Origin: Oscillibacter sp.
GTDB taxonomy: Bacteria; Bacillota; Clostridia; Oscillospirales; Oscillospiraceae
Assembly (NCBI GenBank): GCA_014799925.1
Contig: JAAVHC010000006.1
Coordinates: 1-64,000 of the forward strand
Reading direction: 5' to 3'
Length of the DNA: 64,000 bases
Shown: piece by piece, positions 32,624-41,506 of the stretch
Layout of the letters: every line of letters starts with the position of its first letter
How positions within the stretch are numbered: position 1 is the first letter of the stretch
Notes under the pieces: generated by a model
What the model was told of the DNA's origin: nothing
Databases searched by the model: none
Seen by the model: only the letters and a program-made list of their open reading frames with translations
Translations under genes and position numbers: made by a program

Positions 32624-33232
32624 TCAATAATCGGAAACGTCAAACTCCCGGTCCTTATAGTAATACTTCCGGTCGTCCTCCGTGATTTTCCGGACTGCCT
32701 TACAGGGGTTCCCGGCGGCGATCACCCACTCCGGCACGTCCTTCGTCACTACGCTTCCCGCGCCGATAATGGAGTTGCTCCCGATGGTCACGCCGGGCAG
32801 GATCACCACGTCCCCGCCGATCCACACGTTGTCCCCGATGGTCACGGGGATGCCGTACTCATACCCGGAATTGCGGCTGTCCGGATGGACGGGGTGGCCC
32901 GCCGTATAGATGGAGACGTTGGGGGCGATCTGGACGTTGTTCCCGATGACCACCTTTGCCACATCCAGAATGGTCAGATTGTAGTTGGCAAAGAAGTTAT
33001 CCCCCACCTCGATGTTGTAGCCGTAATCGCAGTGGAAGGGGGCGTTGATCCAGGCGTCCTTCCCGGCCTTGCCCAGCAGGGCGTGGATCATCTCCTCCGC
33101 CCGGTCCTCCTCCTCCGGCGGCAGCAGGTTAAAGGCGTGGATCTGCTTTTTGCAGGCCATCCGCTCCTCGCTCAGTCCGTCCAGCCACGCCTTATAGGGC
33201 AGGCCCGACAGCATCCGTTCTTTCTGATTCAC
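32624..33232 (-). CDS. Maltose/galactoside O-acetyltransferase family protein
   Basis: This 202-residue left-handed beta-helix acetyltransferase starts MNQKERMLSGLPYKAWLDGL (Mac domain). It shows FHCDYGYNIEVGDNFFANYN, APNVSIYTAGHPVHPDSRN (catalytic His), and hexapeptide repeats up to IGAGSVVTKDVPEWVIAAGN followed by PCKAVR. It acetylates a sugar with acetyl-CoA; the substrate is unknown. The start is GTG 33232 with AAGGAGGAAGG upstream. The next gene upstream ends 15 bp away. Confidence 0.92.
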   Translation of the reverse strand: MNQKERMLSGLPYKAWLDGLSEERMACKKQIHAFNLLPPEEEDRAEEMIHALLGKAGKDAWINAPFHCDYGYNIEVGDNFFANYNLTILDVAKVVIGNNVQIAPNVSIYTAGHPVHPDSRNSGYEYGIPVTIGDNVWIGGDVVILPGVTIGSNSIIGAGSVVTKDVPEWVIAAGNPCKAVRKITEDDRKYYYKDREFDVSDY

Positions 33233-33247
33233 AGCCTTCCTCCTTCT

Positions 33248-34009
33248 TCAGCCGAACAGCGGCCCTGCTTTCGGCGGTCTGGGACCGTCGTTGGGCTGAT
33301 GCCCGGCGGCCGGTCCGGCATCCCAGGGTCTGCCCTGCTCCGGCAGGTCAAAATATTTCGCTTGCAGCTTCATGGCCAGCAGGCCGGGGACCTTGCCCTC
33401 CAGCTCCACGGCGACATGCTCTTCCGCGCTGGTCATCCAGACGGGCAGGCCGCTCAGTTCGCTTAATTTTTCCATATAGGGGAGCGCCGACAGCACCGTC
33501 TCCGGCGTGGTCTCATGGGCCAGATTGGCGTTATTGACGATGGCGGTAAAGGGCAGTCCCCCCGCCGCCTCGATTTCCCGCATGACCTCCAGGGCTTCCT
33601 CCGGGGTGCGGGTCAGGGGCCGGTACGGGTTGGCCACAAAGGCCATGCGGTAGCCGCCCTCCTCCAGCAGAAAGGGGGTATACCGTCCCAGGGCGTAGGC
33701 CCCCCGGTCGTCGCCGCCGATGTCCATGACGGCGTAAAGGCTCCTGTCCTCCACCAGGCGGTACGCCTCGGCGGGCAGGGCGGGCAGATCCACGTTGGAG
33801 TTGGCGAACCGGGGGGAGATCAGGTCCACCCCGGCCTCCGCCAGCTCGGAGGCGCTGTCCTTGGTTCGGAAATAGGGGTTCACAATGTCCAGGTCGGCGA
33901 TGGCCGTCCGCCTGCCCTCCCGCGAAAGCAGGAGGGCATAGTTGACGGCGATGTTGGTCTTGCCGGAGCCGTAATGCCCGGCGAATAAGGTAACGCGTTT
34001 GTGGTCCAT
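33248..34009 (-). CDS. P-loop ATPase, MinD/CobQ-like
   Basis: This 253-residue protein has Walker A FAGHYGSGKTNIAVNYALLL, DLDIVNPYFRTKD, Walker B-like YAVMDIGGDDRGAYALGRY, and NANLAHETT. It belongs to the SIMIBI group of MinD/CobQ/ParA-type ATPases. The deviant Walker A with GSGKT lacks the first signature lysine of ParA, so it is closer to a metal-centre insertion or signalling ATPase. ATG 34009 has AAGGA upstream. It sits between the T-box gene and an acetyltransferase; its substrate is unknown. Confidence 0.8.
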   Translation of the reverse strand: MDHKRVTLFAGHYGSGKTNIAVNYALLLSREGRRTAIADLDIVNPYFRTKDSASELAEAGVDLISPRFANSNVDLPALPAEAYRLVEDRSLYAVMDIGGDDRGAYALGRYTPFLLEEGGYRMAFVANPYRPLTRTPEEALEVMREIEAAGGLPFTAIVNNANLAHETTPETVLSALPYMEKLSELSGLPVWMTSAEEHVAVELEGKVPGLLAMKLQAKYFDLPEQGRPWDAGPAAGHQPNDGPRPPKAGPLFG

Positions 34010-34039
34010 ACCAAAATCCTTCCACAATACGACAGTTGT

Positions 34040-34112
34040 TTTGATTCGTTACTCCGGGCCTCCGCGGCCCGGACCCGCGGTACCTTTTCCCTCGTGGGAA
34101 AAGGTACCACGA
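34040..34112. repeat. Partial repeat with covarying hairpin
   Basis: CCGGGCCTCCGCGGCCCGGAC is followed by a 13-bp hairpin with arms GGTACCTTTTCCC and GGGAAAAGGTACC. It corresponds to the opening module of the long repeat at 32150, 42505 and 54940, with different but complementary arms. No gene lies in 34010-34189. Confidence 0.55.
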
Positions 34113-34189
34113 TTTTGCAACGGCCACTCGATGTGGCCGCTGCAGAATCCCGGGGGCGCGAAGCCCCCGGACTGAAAGACAGAAGATGC

Positions 34190-36460
34190 TTACAGCTTGT
34201 TCCGCATGATCTTCCCGCTGATGGTCTTGGGCAGCTCGTCCTTGAAGACCACGATGCGGGGATACTTATAGGGCGCGGTATGCTTCTTGACGTAGTCCTG
34301 GATCTCCTTTTTCAGCTCGTCGGTGCCCTCCTTGCCCTTGACCAGGACGATGCTGGCCTTGACCACCTGGCCGCGGATCTCGTCCGGCTCGGCGGACACG
34401 CCGCACTCCAGCACGTAGGGCAGCTCCATGATGACGCTCTCAATCTCAAAGGGCCCGATGCGGTAGCCGGAGGACTTGATGACGTCGTCCCGGCGTCCCA
34501 CGTACCAGAGGTAGCCGTCCTCGTCCTGCCACGCCACGTCTCTGGTGTGGTACAGTCCGTCGTGCCAGACCTCCGCCGTCTGCTCCTCGTCCCGGTAGTA
34601 GCCGGAGAACAGGCCCGGCAGGCCCGCGCCCTCCTTGGCGCGGATGCAGATCTCGCCGTTTTCGCCGGGGGCCACGGGCTGGTCGTTCTCGTCCACCAGC
34701 ACCAGGTCATAGGTGGGGATGGGCTTGCCCATGGAACCGATCTTCTGCTTGTTGCCGATGAGGTTGCCGATGCAGAGGGTGGTCTCCGTCTGACCGAAGC
34801 CCTCGTAGATCTGGAGGCCGGTCTGGGCCTCGAACTGGCGGAAGACCTCCGGGTTCAGGGCCTCGCCGGCGGTGGTGGCGTGCCTGATGCTGCTCAGGTC
34901 GTACCTGCTCAGGTCGTCCTTGATGAACATGCGGTACATGGTGGGCGGCGCGCAGAAGGTGGTGATGTTATATTTCGCGAACATGGGCAGAATATCCGCC
35001 GCGTCGAACCGGTCGAAGTCATAGGTGAACACCGCGCCCTCGCACAGCCACTGGCCGTACAGCTTGCCCCACAGGGCCTTGCCCCAGCCGGTCTCGCTGA
35101 TGGTGAAGTGGAGGCCGTCGGCGTGGACGCAGTGCCAGTACTTCGCGGTGATGAAGTGCCCCAGGGCGTACTGGTAGCTCTGGGCGGCGATTTTGGGGTA
35201 GCCGGTGGTGCCGGAGGTGAAGAACATCAACATGATGTCCCTGCCGCAGGGGGCGTCCTCCGTCCGGGGGAAGGAGGAGCGGTACATCATATATTCCTCG
35301 TCGAAGTCGTGCCAGCCCTCGCGCCTGCCGCCCACCATGACCTTCAGCTTCAGACTGGGACTGTCCTTCTCCGCCAGGTCCACCTGATGGGCCGCGTCGC
35401 CGTCAGAGGTGCAGAGGATGGCGCTGACCCCGGCGGCGTTGAAGCGGTAGGTGAAGTCGTGCTCCTGGAGCTGGTTGGTGGCCGGGATGGCGATGGCGCC
35501 CAGCTTGTGGAGGCCCAGAATGGCGAACCAGAACTGATAGTGCCGCTTCAGCACCAGCATGACCCGGTCGCCCCGCCTGATGCCCAGGGCCTTGAAGTAG
35601 TTGGCCGCCCGGCTGGAGGCCTTGGACATGTCCTCAAAGGTGAAGCGGCGCTCGTTCTTCTCCCGGTCCAGGTGCAGCATGGCAAGCTTGTCGGGATACC
35701 TGGCGGCGATGGCGTCCACACAGTCAAAGGCAAAGTTGAATTTGTCCGCGTTGGGGAAGGTCATGGACTGGAGGACGCCGTGCTCATTCTCCTTAATGTC
35801 GAAGAAGCTCTTGCAGACGTAGTCCTCGCTGGAGCGGGCCTGGACAATGGACTGTCGGACCGCCTTCTCATCGGTCTTTTCGCCGGAGATGACCACCGCG
35901 CAAAACACGCAGGGCCTGCCGCCCACGGCGATCATACCGTGGGGAGCGGAGGAGTTGTAGAGGATGCTGTCGCCCTCGCTGAGGATCTCCGTGTGCTCGC
36001 CCACCTGGACCTTCAGCTGGCCGGAGAGGACAATGTCGAACTCCTGGCCGGAGTGGGTGGTGAGGTGGATAGGCATGTGCTGCTGGGACTCGTCGTAGTC
36101 GTAGGTGACGTAGTAGGGCTCCGCCAGCTTGTTGCGGAAGAAGGGGGCCAGGTTGGAAATCTCAATGCCCGGCTCCCTGGCGGTCTGCTGGCCCTGCCCC
36201 TTGCGGGTGACGGTGTAGCTGCTGAGGTGGGCGCTGTGGCCTTCCAGCAGGTCGGTCAGTCCCACGCCGAAGGCCAAAGAGCACTTGTGGATGAAGGTGA
36301 AGGGCAGGTCGGCCCTGCCGCCCTCATAGGCCCGGTATTCCTCGGGGGTGGTGTCGGTCTTCCGGGCCATCTCGGCCTCGGAGAAACCGCAGATGCCCCG
36401 CATCTCCCGGATGCGGAAGGCCACTTCCATCAGCTGGCTGTTGACATGCGTTGTGTCCAT
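34190..36460 (-). CDS. Fusion of XRE-HTH, cupin and AMP-dependent acyl-CoA synthetase
   Basis: This 756-residue protein has three parts. Residues 8-72 form an XRE-type HTH (FRIREMRGICGFSEAEMARK). Residues 110-200 form a cupin (THSGQEFDIVLSGQLKVQVG, SAPHGMIAVGG), together the layout of HTH-cupin regulators. Residues 225-756 form an adenylate-forming acyl-CoA synthetase of the medium-chain/acetyl type: FFTSGTTGYPK (P-loop), YEGFGQTETT, YHTRDVAWQDEDGYLWYVGR and the catalytic lysine in SGKIMRNKL. It should make acyl-CoA from a carboxylic acid, ATP and CoA. The N-terminal part may bind DNA or sense a ligand. Its mRNA starts with a T-box leader. Confidence 0.92.
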   Translation of the reverse strand: MDTTHVNSQLMEVAFRIREMRGICGFSEAEMARKTDTTPEEYRAYEGGRADLPFTFIHKCSLAFGVGLTDLLEGHSAHLSSYTVTRKGQGQQTAREPGIEISNLAPFFRNKLAEPYYVTYDYDESQQHMPIHLTTHSGQEFDIVLSGQLKVQVGEHTEILSEGDSILYNSSAPHGMIAVGGRPCVFCAVVISGEKTDEKAVRQSIVQARSSEDYVCKSFFDIKENEHGVLQSMTFPNADKFNFAFDCVDAIAARYPDKLAMLHLDREKNERRFTFEDMSKASSRAANYFKALGIRRGDRVMLVLKRHYQFWFAILGLHKLGAIAIPATNQLQEHDFTYRFNAAGVSAILCTSDGDAAHQVDLAEKDSPSLKLKVMVGGRREGWHDFDEEYMMYRSSFPRTEDAPCGRDIMLMFFTSGTTGYPKIAAQSYQYALGHFITAKYWHCVHADGLHFTISETGWGKALWGKLYGQWLCEGAVFTYDFDRFDAADILPMFAKYNITTFCAPPTMYRMFIKDDLSRYDLSSIRHATTAGEALNPEVFRQFEAQTGLQIYEGFGQTETTLCIGNLIGNKQKIGSMGKPIPTYDLVLVDENDQPVAPGENGEICIRAKEGAGLPGLFSGYYRDEEQTAEVWHDGLYHTRDVAWQDEDGYLWYVGRRDDVIKSSGYRIGPFEIESVIMELPYVLECGVSAEPDEIRGQVVKASIVLVKGKEGTDELKKEIQDYVKKHTAPYKYPRIVVFKDELPKTISGKIMRNKL

Positions 36461-36512
36461 GGGCAGATTCCTCCATGAGAATAGAATTGTGAAATAAGAA
36501 AAGATTTCCCAA

Positions 36513-36812
36513 AACGCAAAACAAAACCCGTCTCAAAGCATTTCCTTTGAGACGAGTTCATAAACAAGTCATGTACCCGCGGTACCACTCAAATTGCGTC
36601 CGCAATGGACGCCCCTTCAGGCTCCAGCAAGCCCTATGCACTGACGCGGCAGTCACGGGAGACGTCTACTTGCCCGGCGCTCCGGGTGTTCGGGCCTCCA
36701 GCTCGGAAGGGATGGGACATTGGGGCATCCTGCCGCCGGGCTTCCACCGCCGCCCGGCTCTCTGTGGACAGAGGACCCCGTCCGTCTTCGTCATCGCTTT
36801 TCTTATTCACTT
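36513..36812 (-). promoter_or_regulatory. T-box riboswitch leader
   Basis: On the minus strand the leader begins near 36812. It shows a Stem I with GATGA (K-turn), AGAGAG and GGCGGTGGAAG elements. The T-box itself is GAGTGGTACCGCGGGT (36590-36575). The terminator has arms CTTTGAGACG/CGTCTCAAAG (36554-36529) and a GTTTTGTTTTG tail. Uncharged tRNA should favour antitermination. I cannot assign the specifier codon with certainty; it should lie around 36719-36701. Confidence 0.92.
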
Positions 36813-36819
36813 GCGGTGT

Positions 36820-36848
36820 ATTTTACATGATTCTTTCCCCTTTGTCAA
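36820..36848 (-). promoter_or_regulatory. Promoter of the T-box transcript
   Basis: TTGACA (36848-36843) and TAAAAT (36825-36820) are exactly 17 bp apart, placing the start about 8 nt further on, just before Stem I. Confidence 0.85.
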
Positions 36849-36936
36849 GAGGCTTGCCCGCTTTTTCATCAAAAAGGCGGTTCCGCGGCCTCGCAGCAAA
36901 CGAAAATCCTGCTGAATATGCGGTATCCTCGCACAC

Positions 36937-36976
36937 AAGCCCCCGGCGGAGCAGCGGCTCCGCCGGGGGCTTTTTT
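36937..36976. terminator. Terminator hairpin downstream of guaB
   Basis: A perfect 16-bp inverted repeat (36937-36952 and 36957-36972) is followed by a T6 run on the plus strand. It lies about 65 bp past the guaB stop and before the divergently placed T-box promoter. Confidence 0.75.
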
Positions 36977-37039
36977 GACAGCCAAAGCTGAACCGCAAGG
37001 CCTTTTTGCCGTGCCGGACAGGCTCCAGGTTGCCTTACA

Positions 37040-38554
37040 TTACCCGTTATTGGACTGCCCGCCGTGCGCCTTGAGCACCACGTCATGATAGCCGCCCTCG
37101 ACAATCGACGTGGCGGACACCAGAGTGAGCCGGGCGTTCCGCTGGAGGGCGGGAATGGAGGTAACGCCGCAGTTGCACATGGTGGATTTCACCTTGTAAA
37201 GGCTCTTGGCCACGTTCTCCTTCAGGGGGCCGGCGTAGGTGACGTAGGAATCCACGCCCTCCTCGAAGGCCAGTCCCCGGCCGCCGCCCAGATCATACCG
37301 CTGCCAGTTCCGGGCCCGGTTGGAGCCCTCGCCCCAGTATTCCTTCATGTACTGCCCATTCACCAGCACCCGGTTGGTGGGGCTCTCGTCAAAGCGGGCA
37401 AAATACCGGCCCAGCATCAGGAAATCCGCGCCCATGGCCAGGGCCAGCGTCATATGGTAGTCATGGACAATGCCGCCGTCAGAGCAGATGGGCACGTACA
37501 CGCCGGTCTCCCTGAAATACTCGTCCCGGGCCGCCGCCACCTCGATCAGGGCCGTGGCCTGGCCACGGCCAATGCCCTTGGTCTCCCGGGTGATGCAGAT
37601 GGAGCCGCCGCCGATGCCCACCTTCACAAAGTCCGCACCCGCCTCAGCCAGGAAGCGGAAGCCGTCCCTGTCCACTACGTTGCCCGCGCCCACCTTGACC
37701 GTATCGCCGTACCGCTCCCGGATGAAGGCCAGTGTCTTCGCCTGCCAGCAGGAGTAGCCCTCGGAGGAGTCGATGCACAGCACATCCGCCCCCGCGTCCA
37801 CCAGGGCGGGGACCCGGCTCTCGTAGTCCTTTGTATTGATGCCCGCGCCCACCATGAAGCGCTTATGCTCATCCAGCAGCTCGTCCGGATTTGCCTTGTG
37901 CCGCTCATAGTCCTTGCGGAAAACAAAGTACAGCAGCCGCCCGTCGTCGCTGACAATGGGCAGGGAGTTGAGCTTGTGATCCCAGATGATGTCGTTGGCT
38001 TCCTTCAGGCTGGTGCCCTCCGGGGCGGTAATCAGCTTCTCCCGGGGTGTCATGAACTGCGAAACCGGAACGGTGGGGTCCATGCGGCTGACGCGGTAGT
38101 CCCTGCTGGTAACGATGCCCAGCAGCCTGCCCTGGCTGGTGCCGTCGGAGGTGATCGCCACGGTGGAGTGACCGTTGCGGACCTTCAGATCCAAGACATC
38201 CTGAAGCGTCGCCTCGGGGGGGAGATTGGAGTCGCTGGGGACAAAGCCGGCCTTATAGCCCTTCACGCGGGCCACCATAGCGGCCTCGTCCTCCACGGAC
38301 TGGGAGCCGTAGATGAAGGAAAGTCCGCCCTCCCGGGCCAGCGCCACGGCCAGCGTGTCATTGGACACGGACTGCATAATGGCGGACACCAGGGGAATGG
38401 ACAGGCACAGGGGACAGTCCTCCTCCCCCTTGCGGAACCTGACCAGCGGAGTGCGGAGAGACACGTTGGCGGGAACGCAGTCGGGAGAGGTATAGCCGGG
38501 CACCAGCAGGTACTCGCTGAAGGTATGGGAGGGCTCTGGATAGTAGTAGGCCAT
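37040..38554 (-). CDS. guaB: IMP dehydrogenase
   Basis: This 504-residue enzyme oxidizes IMP to XMP with NAD, the rate-limiting step to GMP. A two-CBS insert (about 105-225: [35 protein letters not shown]) interrupts the TIM barrel. The barrel holds [16 protein letters not shown] and the catalytic loop [20 protein letters not shown] with its Cys. NYLVPGY-type N terminus ([15 protein letters not shown]) and the AYEGV-like end mark a bacterial variant of about 500 residues. ATG 38554 has AAGGAG upstream and a consensus promoter; an upstream extension of about 95 codons is not credible. Confidence 0.93.
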   Translation of the reverse strand: MAYYYPEPSHTFSEYLLVPGYTSPDCVPANVSLRTPLVRFRKGEEDCPLCLSIPLVSAIMQSVSNDTLAVALAREGGLSFIYGSQSVEDEAAMVARVKGYKAGFVPSDSNLPPEATLQDVLDLKVRNGHSTVAITSDGTSQGRLLGIVTSRDYRVSRMDPTVPVSQFMTPREKLITAPEGTSLKEANDIIWDHKLNSLPIVSDDGRLLYFVFRKDYERHKANPDELLDEHKRFMVGAGINTKDYESRVPALVDAGADVLCIDSSEGYSCWQAKTLAFIRERYGDTVKVGAGNVVDRDGFRFLAEAGADFVKVGIGGGSICITRETKGIGRGQATALIEVAAARDEYFRETGVYVPICSDGGIVHDYHMTLALAMGADFLMLGRYFARFDESPTNRVLVNGQYMKEYWGEGSNRARNWQRYDLGGGRGLAFEEGVDSYVTYAGPLKENVAKSLYKVKSTMCNCGVTSIPALQRNARLTLVSATSIVEGGYHDVVLKAHGGQSNNG

Positions 38555-38617
38555 GGGGGCGCACGCTCCTTTTCTGTAGTTTGCCAATAAAAGGCGGACG
38601 GGCTTGATTAACTTTTT

Positions 38618-38646
38618 ATTATACTGCGGACAGGAGCGTTTGTCAA
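38618..38646 (-). promoter_or_regulatory. guaB promoter
   Basis: TTGACA (38646-38641) and TATAAT (38623-38618) are 17 bp apart, 64 bp upstream of the guaB ATG. Confidence 0.85.
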
Positions 38647-38714
38647 GATGCCGCGTTGATGAAACACAGAAATCAATTTTGCAAAAGAGGGATGAGGATG
38701 CTATAATAAGAAAT

Positions 38715-39002
38715 ATGGGAAAGCAGAAATTAGTAGAATATTTCGAGGAAGTCGAAACGAATGAGGAATACAACGGATATTTTTGCAGTATCCCAGAAGC
38801 AATCAGTATAGTGGTACTCGGAAGTATATGCGGGCTGCGCAATACAAGTCAAATACACCAATGGGCGGAGAGTGAGAAAGTAGCCGGATTTCTGAAGGAG
38901 AAGTTCGGAATAGATCACATACCGTGCTATCGTATTACTCTCGCCGATTTGCAGCAGTGCGCTGCTAACATAGTCCGTATAGTAGTTGCGGCAATGAACT
39001 GA
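38715..39002 (+). pseudogene. N-terminal fragment of an ISAs1-family transposase
   Basis: The 95-residue product ([20 protein letters not shown], then [20 protein letters not shown] and IDHIPCYRITLADLQQ) matches the N-terminal DDE_Tnp_1-associated domain of ISAs1/H-repeat transposases. The DDE catalytic domain is missing and the frame ends at a TGA. TATAAT lies 11 bp upstream, so it may still be expressed. No terminal inverted repeats were found. Confidence 0.65.
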
Positions 39003-39056
39003 TGTGCTTCAAGTCGGCAATTGTTTTTTACCGAAAAATTAGGTCTATAGTCAGAA

Positions 39057-39111
39057 CGGTTGAGAACGAGTAAATGTTGGGCAAAGCCCAACATTTACTC
39101 GTTCTCAACCG
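39057..39111. repeat. Long perfect palindrome (26-bp arms)
   Basis: The arms CGGTTGAGAACGAGTAAATG + TTGGGC and their complement are separated by AAA. One arm matches the tails of the repeats at 23710-23819 and 23914-24030. Confidence 0.85.
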
Positions 39112-39133
39112 CGTCGATTATAGTTTCAGAAAA

Positions 39134-39149
39134 TGTTTCACGTGAAACA
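39134..39149. promoter_or_regulatory. parS site (ParB-binding centromere)
   Basis: TGTTTCACGTGAAACA is a perfect 16-bp palindrome and an exact match to the consensus bacterial chromosomal parS (TGTTNCACGTGAAACA). Chromosomal ParB (Spo0J) loads at such sites, which cluster near the replication origin. No chromosomal parAB is in the window; the parAB at 59-61 kb belongs to a mobile island. Confidence 0.93.
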
Positions 39150-39248
39150 TCTGTTCTTTTTAAAACATCTCTGCCTGCCGGATCCCTCTGGATGCACAAA
39201 AGCGCTACCCAACGGGCAGCGCCTTTGAAAGCTTTTTTGGTGTTCGCG

Positions 39249-40034
39249 TTACATCATTTTCGTAGTGTAGTACACCAGCTCCGCGAACAGCAGCACCCCC
39301 AGCGCCCACATGAGATAGTAGGTGATGGCGGGCGCCACCGCCGCCAGCAGCACACTCAGCGCCGCTACGGCCAGCACCGCGAATACGATGCGGTAGTCGC
39401 ACTCCAGGGAGAAAACCCGGATGCCCCAGAGCTTACCCTCGTCCTGACGGGCCTTGTTGGTCAGCAGCATCGCGGCGGCCAGCCCCAGCACGACCACCAC
39501 GCAGCCCACAATCACCGGGACGCGCCAGTAACTGGAGTAGGCGGAAGCGCCCCGGAGCCATACGCTGAACATCGCGCCGCTCAGCACAACCGTGCTCAGC
39601 GCGCACTCGTGCTGATAGAGCAGATAGACCAACGCCAGTACCGCGAGGATGGGGACAATGATGCACATGGCGGTGATGCCGGCGCTGTTGGTAAAGAAAC
39701 GGGTGATAATCCAGCTGGACACGAAAAAGAATGCGCCCACGCCGCCGACCCAGCACATGATGGTCCGTATTTTCCGGTCCCGCCGCTTGAGGTATCCGGC
39801 CACGACGCCCCCGACAAGCATGGCCAGCCCCAGCCAGGTAGCCGCGGTCAGGATCTTGTGCCAGGCCAGCATGGAATTGACGGTGCCCCAGGCGTAGCCC
39901 TGGTAGACCATGAACAGGTAGCACTCGGCCGCCAGGCCCAGAAGGAACACATAGTAAACACGGCTGAGCGTGCGGTTTTCCGCCTGCTCCTTATCCGCGC
40001 GTTTCTGACTGATCGGTTTCTTTGTAGAAGACAT
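39249..40034 (-). CDS. Multi-spanning membrane protein of unknown function
   Basis: I do not recognise this 261-residue protein. After a short charged N terminus (MSSTKKPISQKRADKEQAEN) come about seven hydrophobic helices, for example ILTAATWLGLAMLVGGVVAG, IMCWVGGVGAFFFVSSWIIT, AMCIIVPILAVLALVYLLYQ and VPVIVGCVVVVLGLAAAMLL. There is no transporter or enzyme motif. The gene stands alone, and a hairpin with GCGCTACCC arms lies 20-45 bp after its stop. Confidence 0.7.
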   Translation of the reverse strand: MSSTKKPISQKRADKEQAENRTLSRVYYVFLLGLAAECYLFMVYQGYAWGTVNSMLAWHKILTAATWLGLAMLVGGVVAGYLKRRDRKIRTIMCWVGGVGAFFFVSSWIITRFFTNSAGITAMCIIVPILAVLALVYLLYQHECALSTVVLSGAMFSVWLRGASAYSSYWRVPVIVGCVVVVLGLAAAMLLTNKARQDEGKLWGIRVFSLECDYRIVFAVLAVAALSVLLAAVAPAITYYLMWALGVLLFAELVYYTTKMM

Positions 40035-40346
40035 GTATCATAACCTCCAACGGATCGTATTCCGGTGCTGCGACACAGAAATACTACTATTTGATTCAAG
40101 CCGCCCTGCCTGCCGCTCAGGGACGATCATCCGGTCTTTGGCCGAACGACTGTCCGGCGGCAGCCGCAAAACATGGCAGCCATTCCTTCCAAAATGCAGA
40201 TTCGGAAGAAATCGCAGGACCGCGACAGCGCGGGGAAATCCTGTCGGCAGACAGGACGCTGCATTATTTTAGCAGATTCCTGCCGCTTTTGCAAGGGGAA
40301 AAGAAATTTTTGTTAAATTACCGGGAAACGGAGGGGATTCCGCCCC
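40035..40346. other. Intergenic region, mreB 3' side
   Basis: A GAGGGGCGGAATCCCCTC hairpin (about 40330-40347) just after the mreB stop may terminate it. Other GC-rich half-palindromes are present, but no gene, RNA or promoter is convincing. Confidence 0.4.
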
Positions 40347-41375
40347 TCAGTTGACCTGCCGCCGGCGGGAGAGGTTGATGGTGCCCTCCTGCATGTCGGT
40401 GATCATGTCCAGGCTCCGGCCCGTGCCCTCGGCCACGCAGGCAATGGCGTTCTCCGCCACGGACGTGGCGATGCCGGTGCGGGAGGTGATGAGCTTGTCA
40501 AAGCCGGAAATCAGGCTGCCGCCGCCGGTCATCATGATGCCGTTGGTGGACACGTCCGCCACCAGCTCCGGCGGCGTGCGCTCCAGCACGGCGTGGATGC
40601 TTTCCAGTATGGCCTCCGTGGGCTCCTTGAACGCCTCCATCATCTCCGCCGAGGAGACGGTGATGGTCTTGGGCAGTCCCGTGAGCAGGCAGCGGCCCTT
40701 CACGTCCATGAAGGTCTCCTCCTCCTTGGGATACACGCAGCCAATGGCGATCTTCATCTTCTCCGCCGTGCTGTCGCCCACCAGGACGTTGTGGTTGCGG
40801 CGCATATACTTGACCACGGCCTCGTTGAACTGGTCGCCGGCCACCTTGATGGAGTCGGACTCCACCACGCCGCCCAGGGAGATGACGGCAATGTCGGCGG
40901 TGCCGCCGCCGATGTCCACCACCATGTGCCCGTCGGGCTTCATAATGTCGATGCCCGCGCCGATGGCGGCGGCGATGGGCTCCTCGATGAGGTATACCCG
41001 GCGGCAGCCGGACTGGATGCCGGCGTCCACCACGGCGCGCTCCTCCACCTCGGTGATGCCGGAGGGGACGCAGATGATGACCCGGGGCTTGAAGACCATG
41101 AAGCCCGCCACCTTGCGGAGGAACTCCTTCAGCATCCGCTCGGTCATGTCGTAGTCGGAGATGACGCCCTCCCGCAGGGGACGGATGGCAACTATGTTGC
41201 CGGGGGTGCGGCCCAGCATCTGGCGGGCCTCCTCGCCCACCTTCAGAAGCTTGCCGGTGTTCTTGTCCATGGCCACCACGGAGGGCTCGTTGAGAACAAT
41301 GCCTTTATTTTTCACGTATACCAATACGGAAGCAGTACCCAGATCAATACCGATATCCTTTGCAAACGCGCACAT
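40347..41375 (-). CDS. mreB: MreB/Mbl-type actin homologue
   Basis: This 342-residue protein polymerizes under the membrane and directs cell-wall synthesis in rods. Visible actin-fold motifs are IGIDLGTASVLVYVKNKGIV (phosphate 1), VDIGGGTADIAVISLGG (phosphate 2), the connecting RVYLIEEPIAAAIGAG, and the adenosine-binding MMTGGGSLISGFD. ATG 41375 has GAGGTGG upstream; 15 further codons upstream are less likely. MreC and MreD are not adjacent, so this may be the Mbl-type second copy. A consensus promoter lies at 41469-41441. Confidence 0.92.
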   Translation of the reverse strand: MCAFAKDIGIDLGTASVLVYVKNKGIVLNEPSVVAMDKNTGKLLKVGEEARQMLGRTPGNIVAIRPLREGVISDYDMTERMLKEFLRKVAGFMVFKPRVIICVPSGITEVEERAVVDAGIQSGCRRVYLIEEPIAAAIGAGIDIMKPDGHMVVDIGGGTADIAVISLGGVVESDSIKVAGDQFNEAVVKYMRRNHNVLVGDSTAEKMKIAIGCVYPKEEETFMDVKGRCLLTGLPKTITVSSAEMMEAFKEPTEAILESIHAVLERTPPELVADVSTNGIMMTGGGSLISGFDKLITSRTGIATSVAENAIACVAEGTGRSLDMITDMQEGTINLSRRRQVN

Positions 41376-41440
41376 ACTTTCCACCTCATCAGTCGTCCAT
41401 TCTATTTTGAGCAATTTCATTGCTGATACTCTAAAAAATC

Positions 41441-41469
41441 ATTATACTAAGCCCGTCCAAATTTTGCAA
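41441..41469 (-). promoter_or_regulatory. mreB promoter
   Basis: TTGCAA (41469-41464) and TATAAT (41446-41441) are 17 bp apart. Confidence 0.8.
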
Positions 41470-41506
41470 GCCATTGGAAGACTTTCTTTCTTAAAATTTT
41501 CCAAAT

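Noticed and set aside
34001-36478. 825-codon plus-strand frame opposite the acyl-CoA synthetase
   Set aside because: It is the mirror of a gene with clear motifs and a T-box; composition is that of an antisense shadow.
36601-36800. Coding frames across the T-box leader
   Set aside because: The stretch is explained by conserved T-box elements, promoter and terminator.
39134-39149. Catabolite-response or E-box-like palindrome
   Set aside because: The full 16 bp match parS exactly; a shorter CACGTG explanation is less specific.
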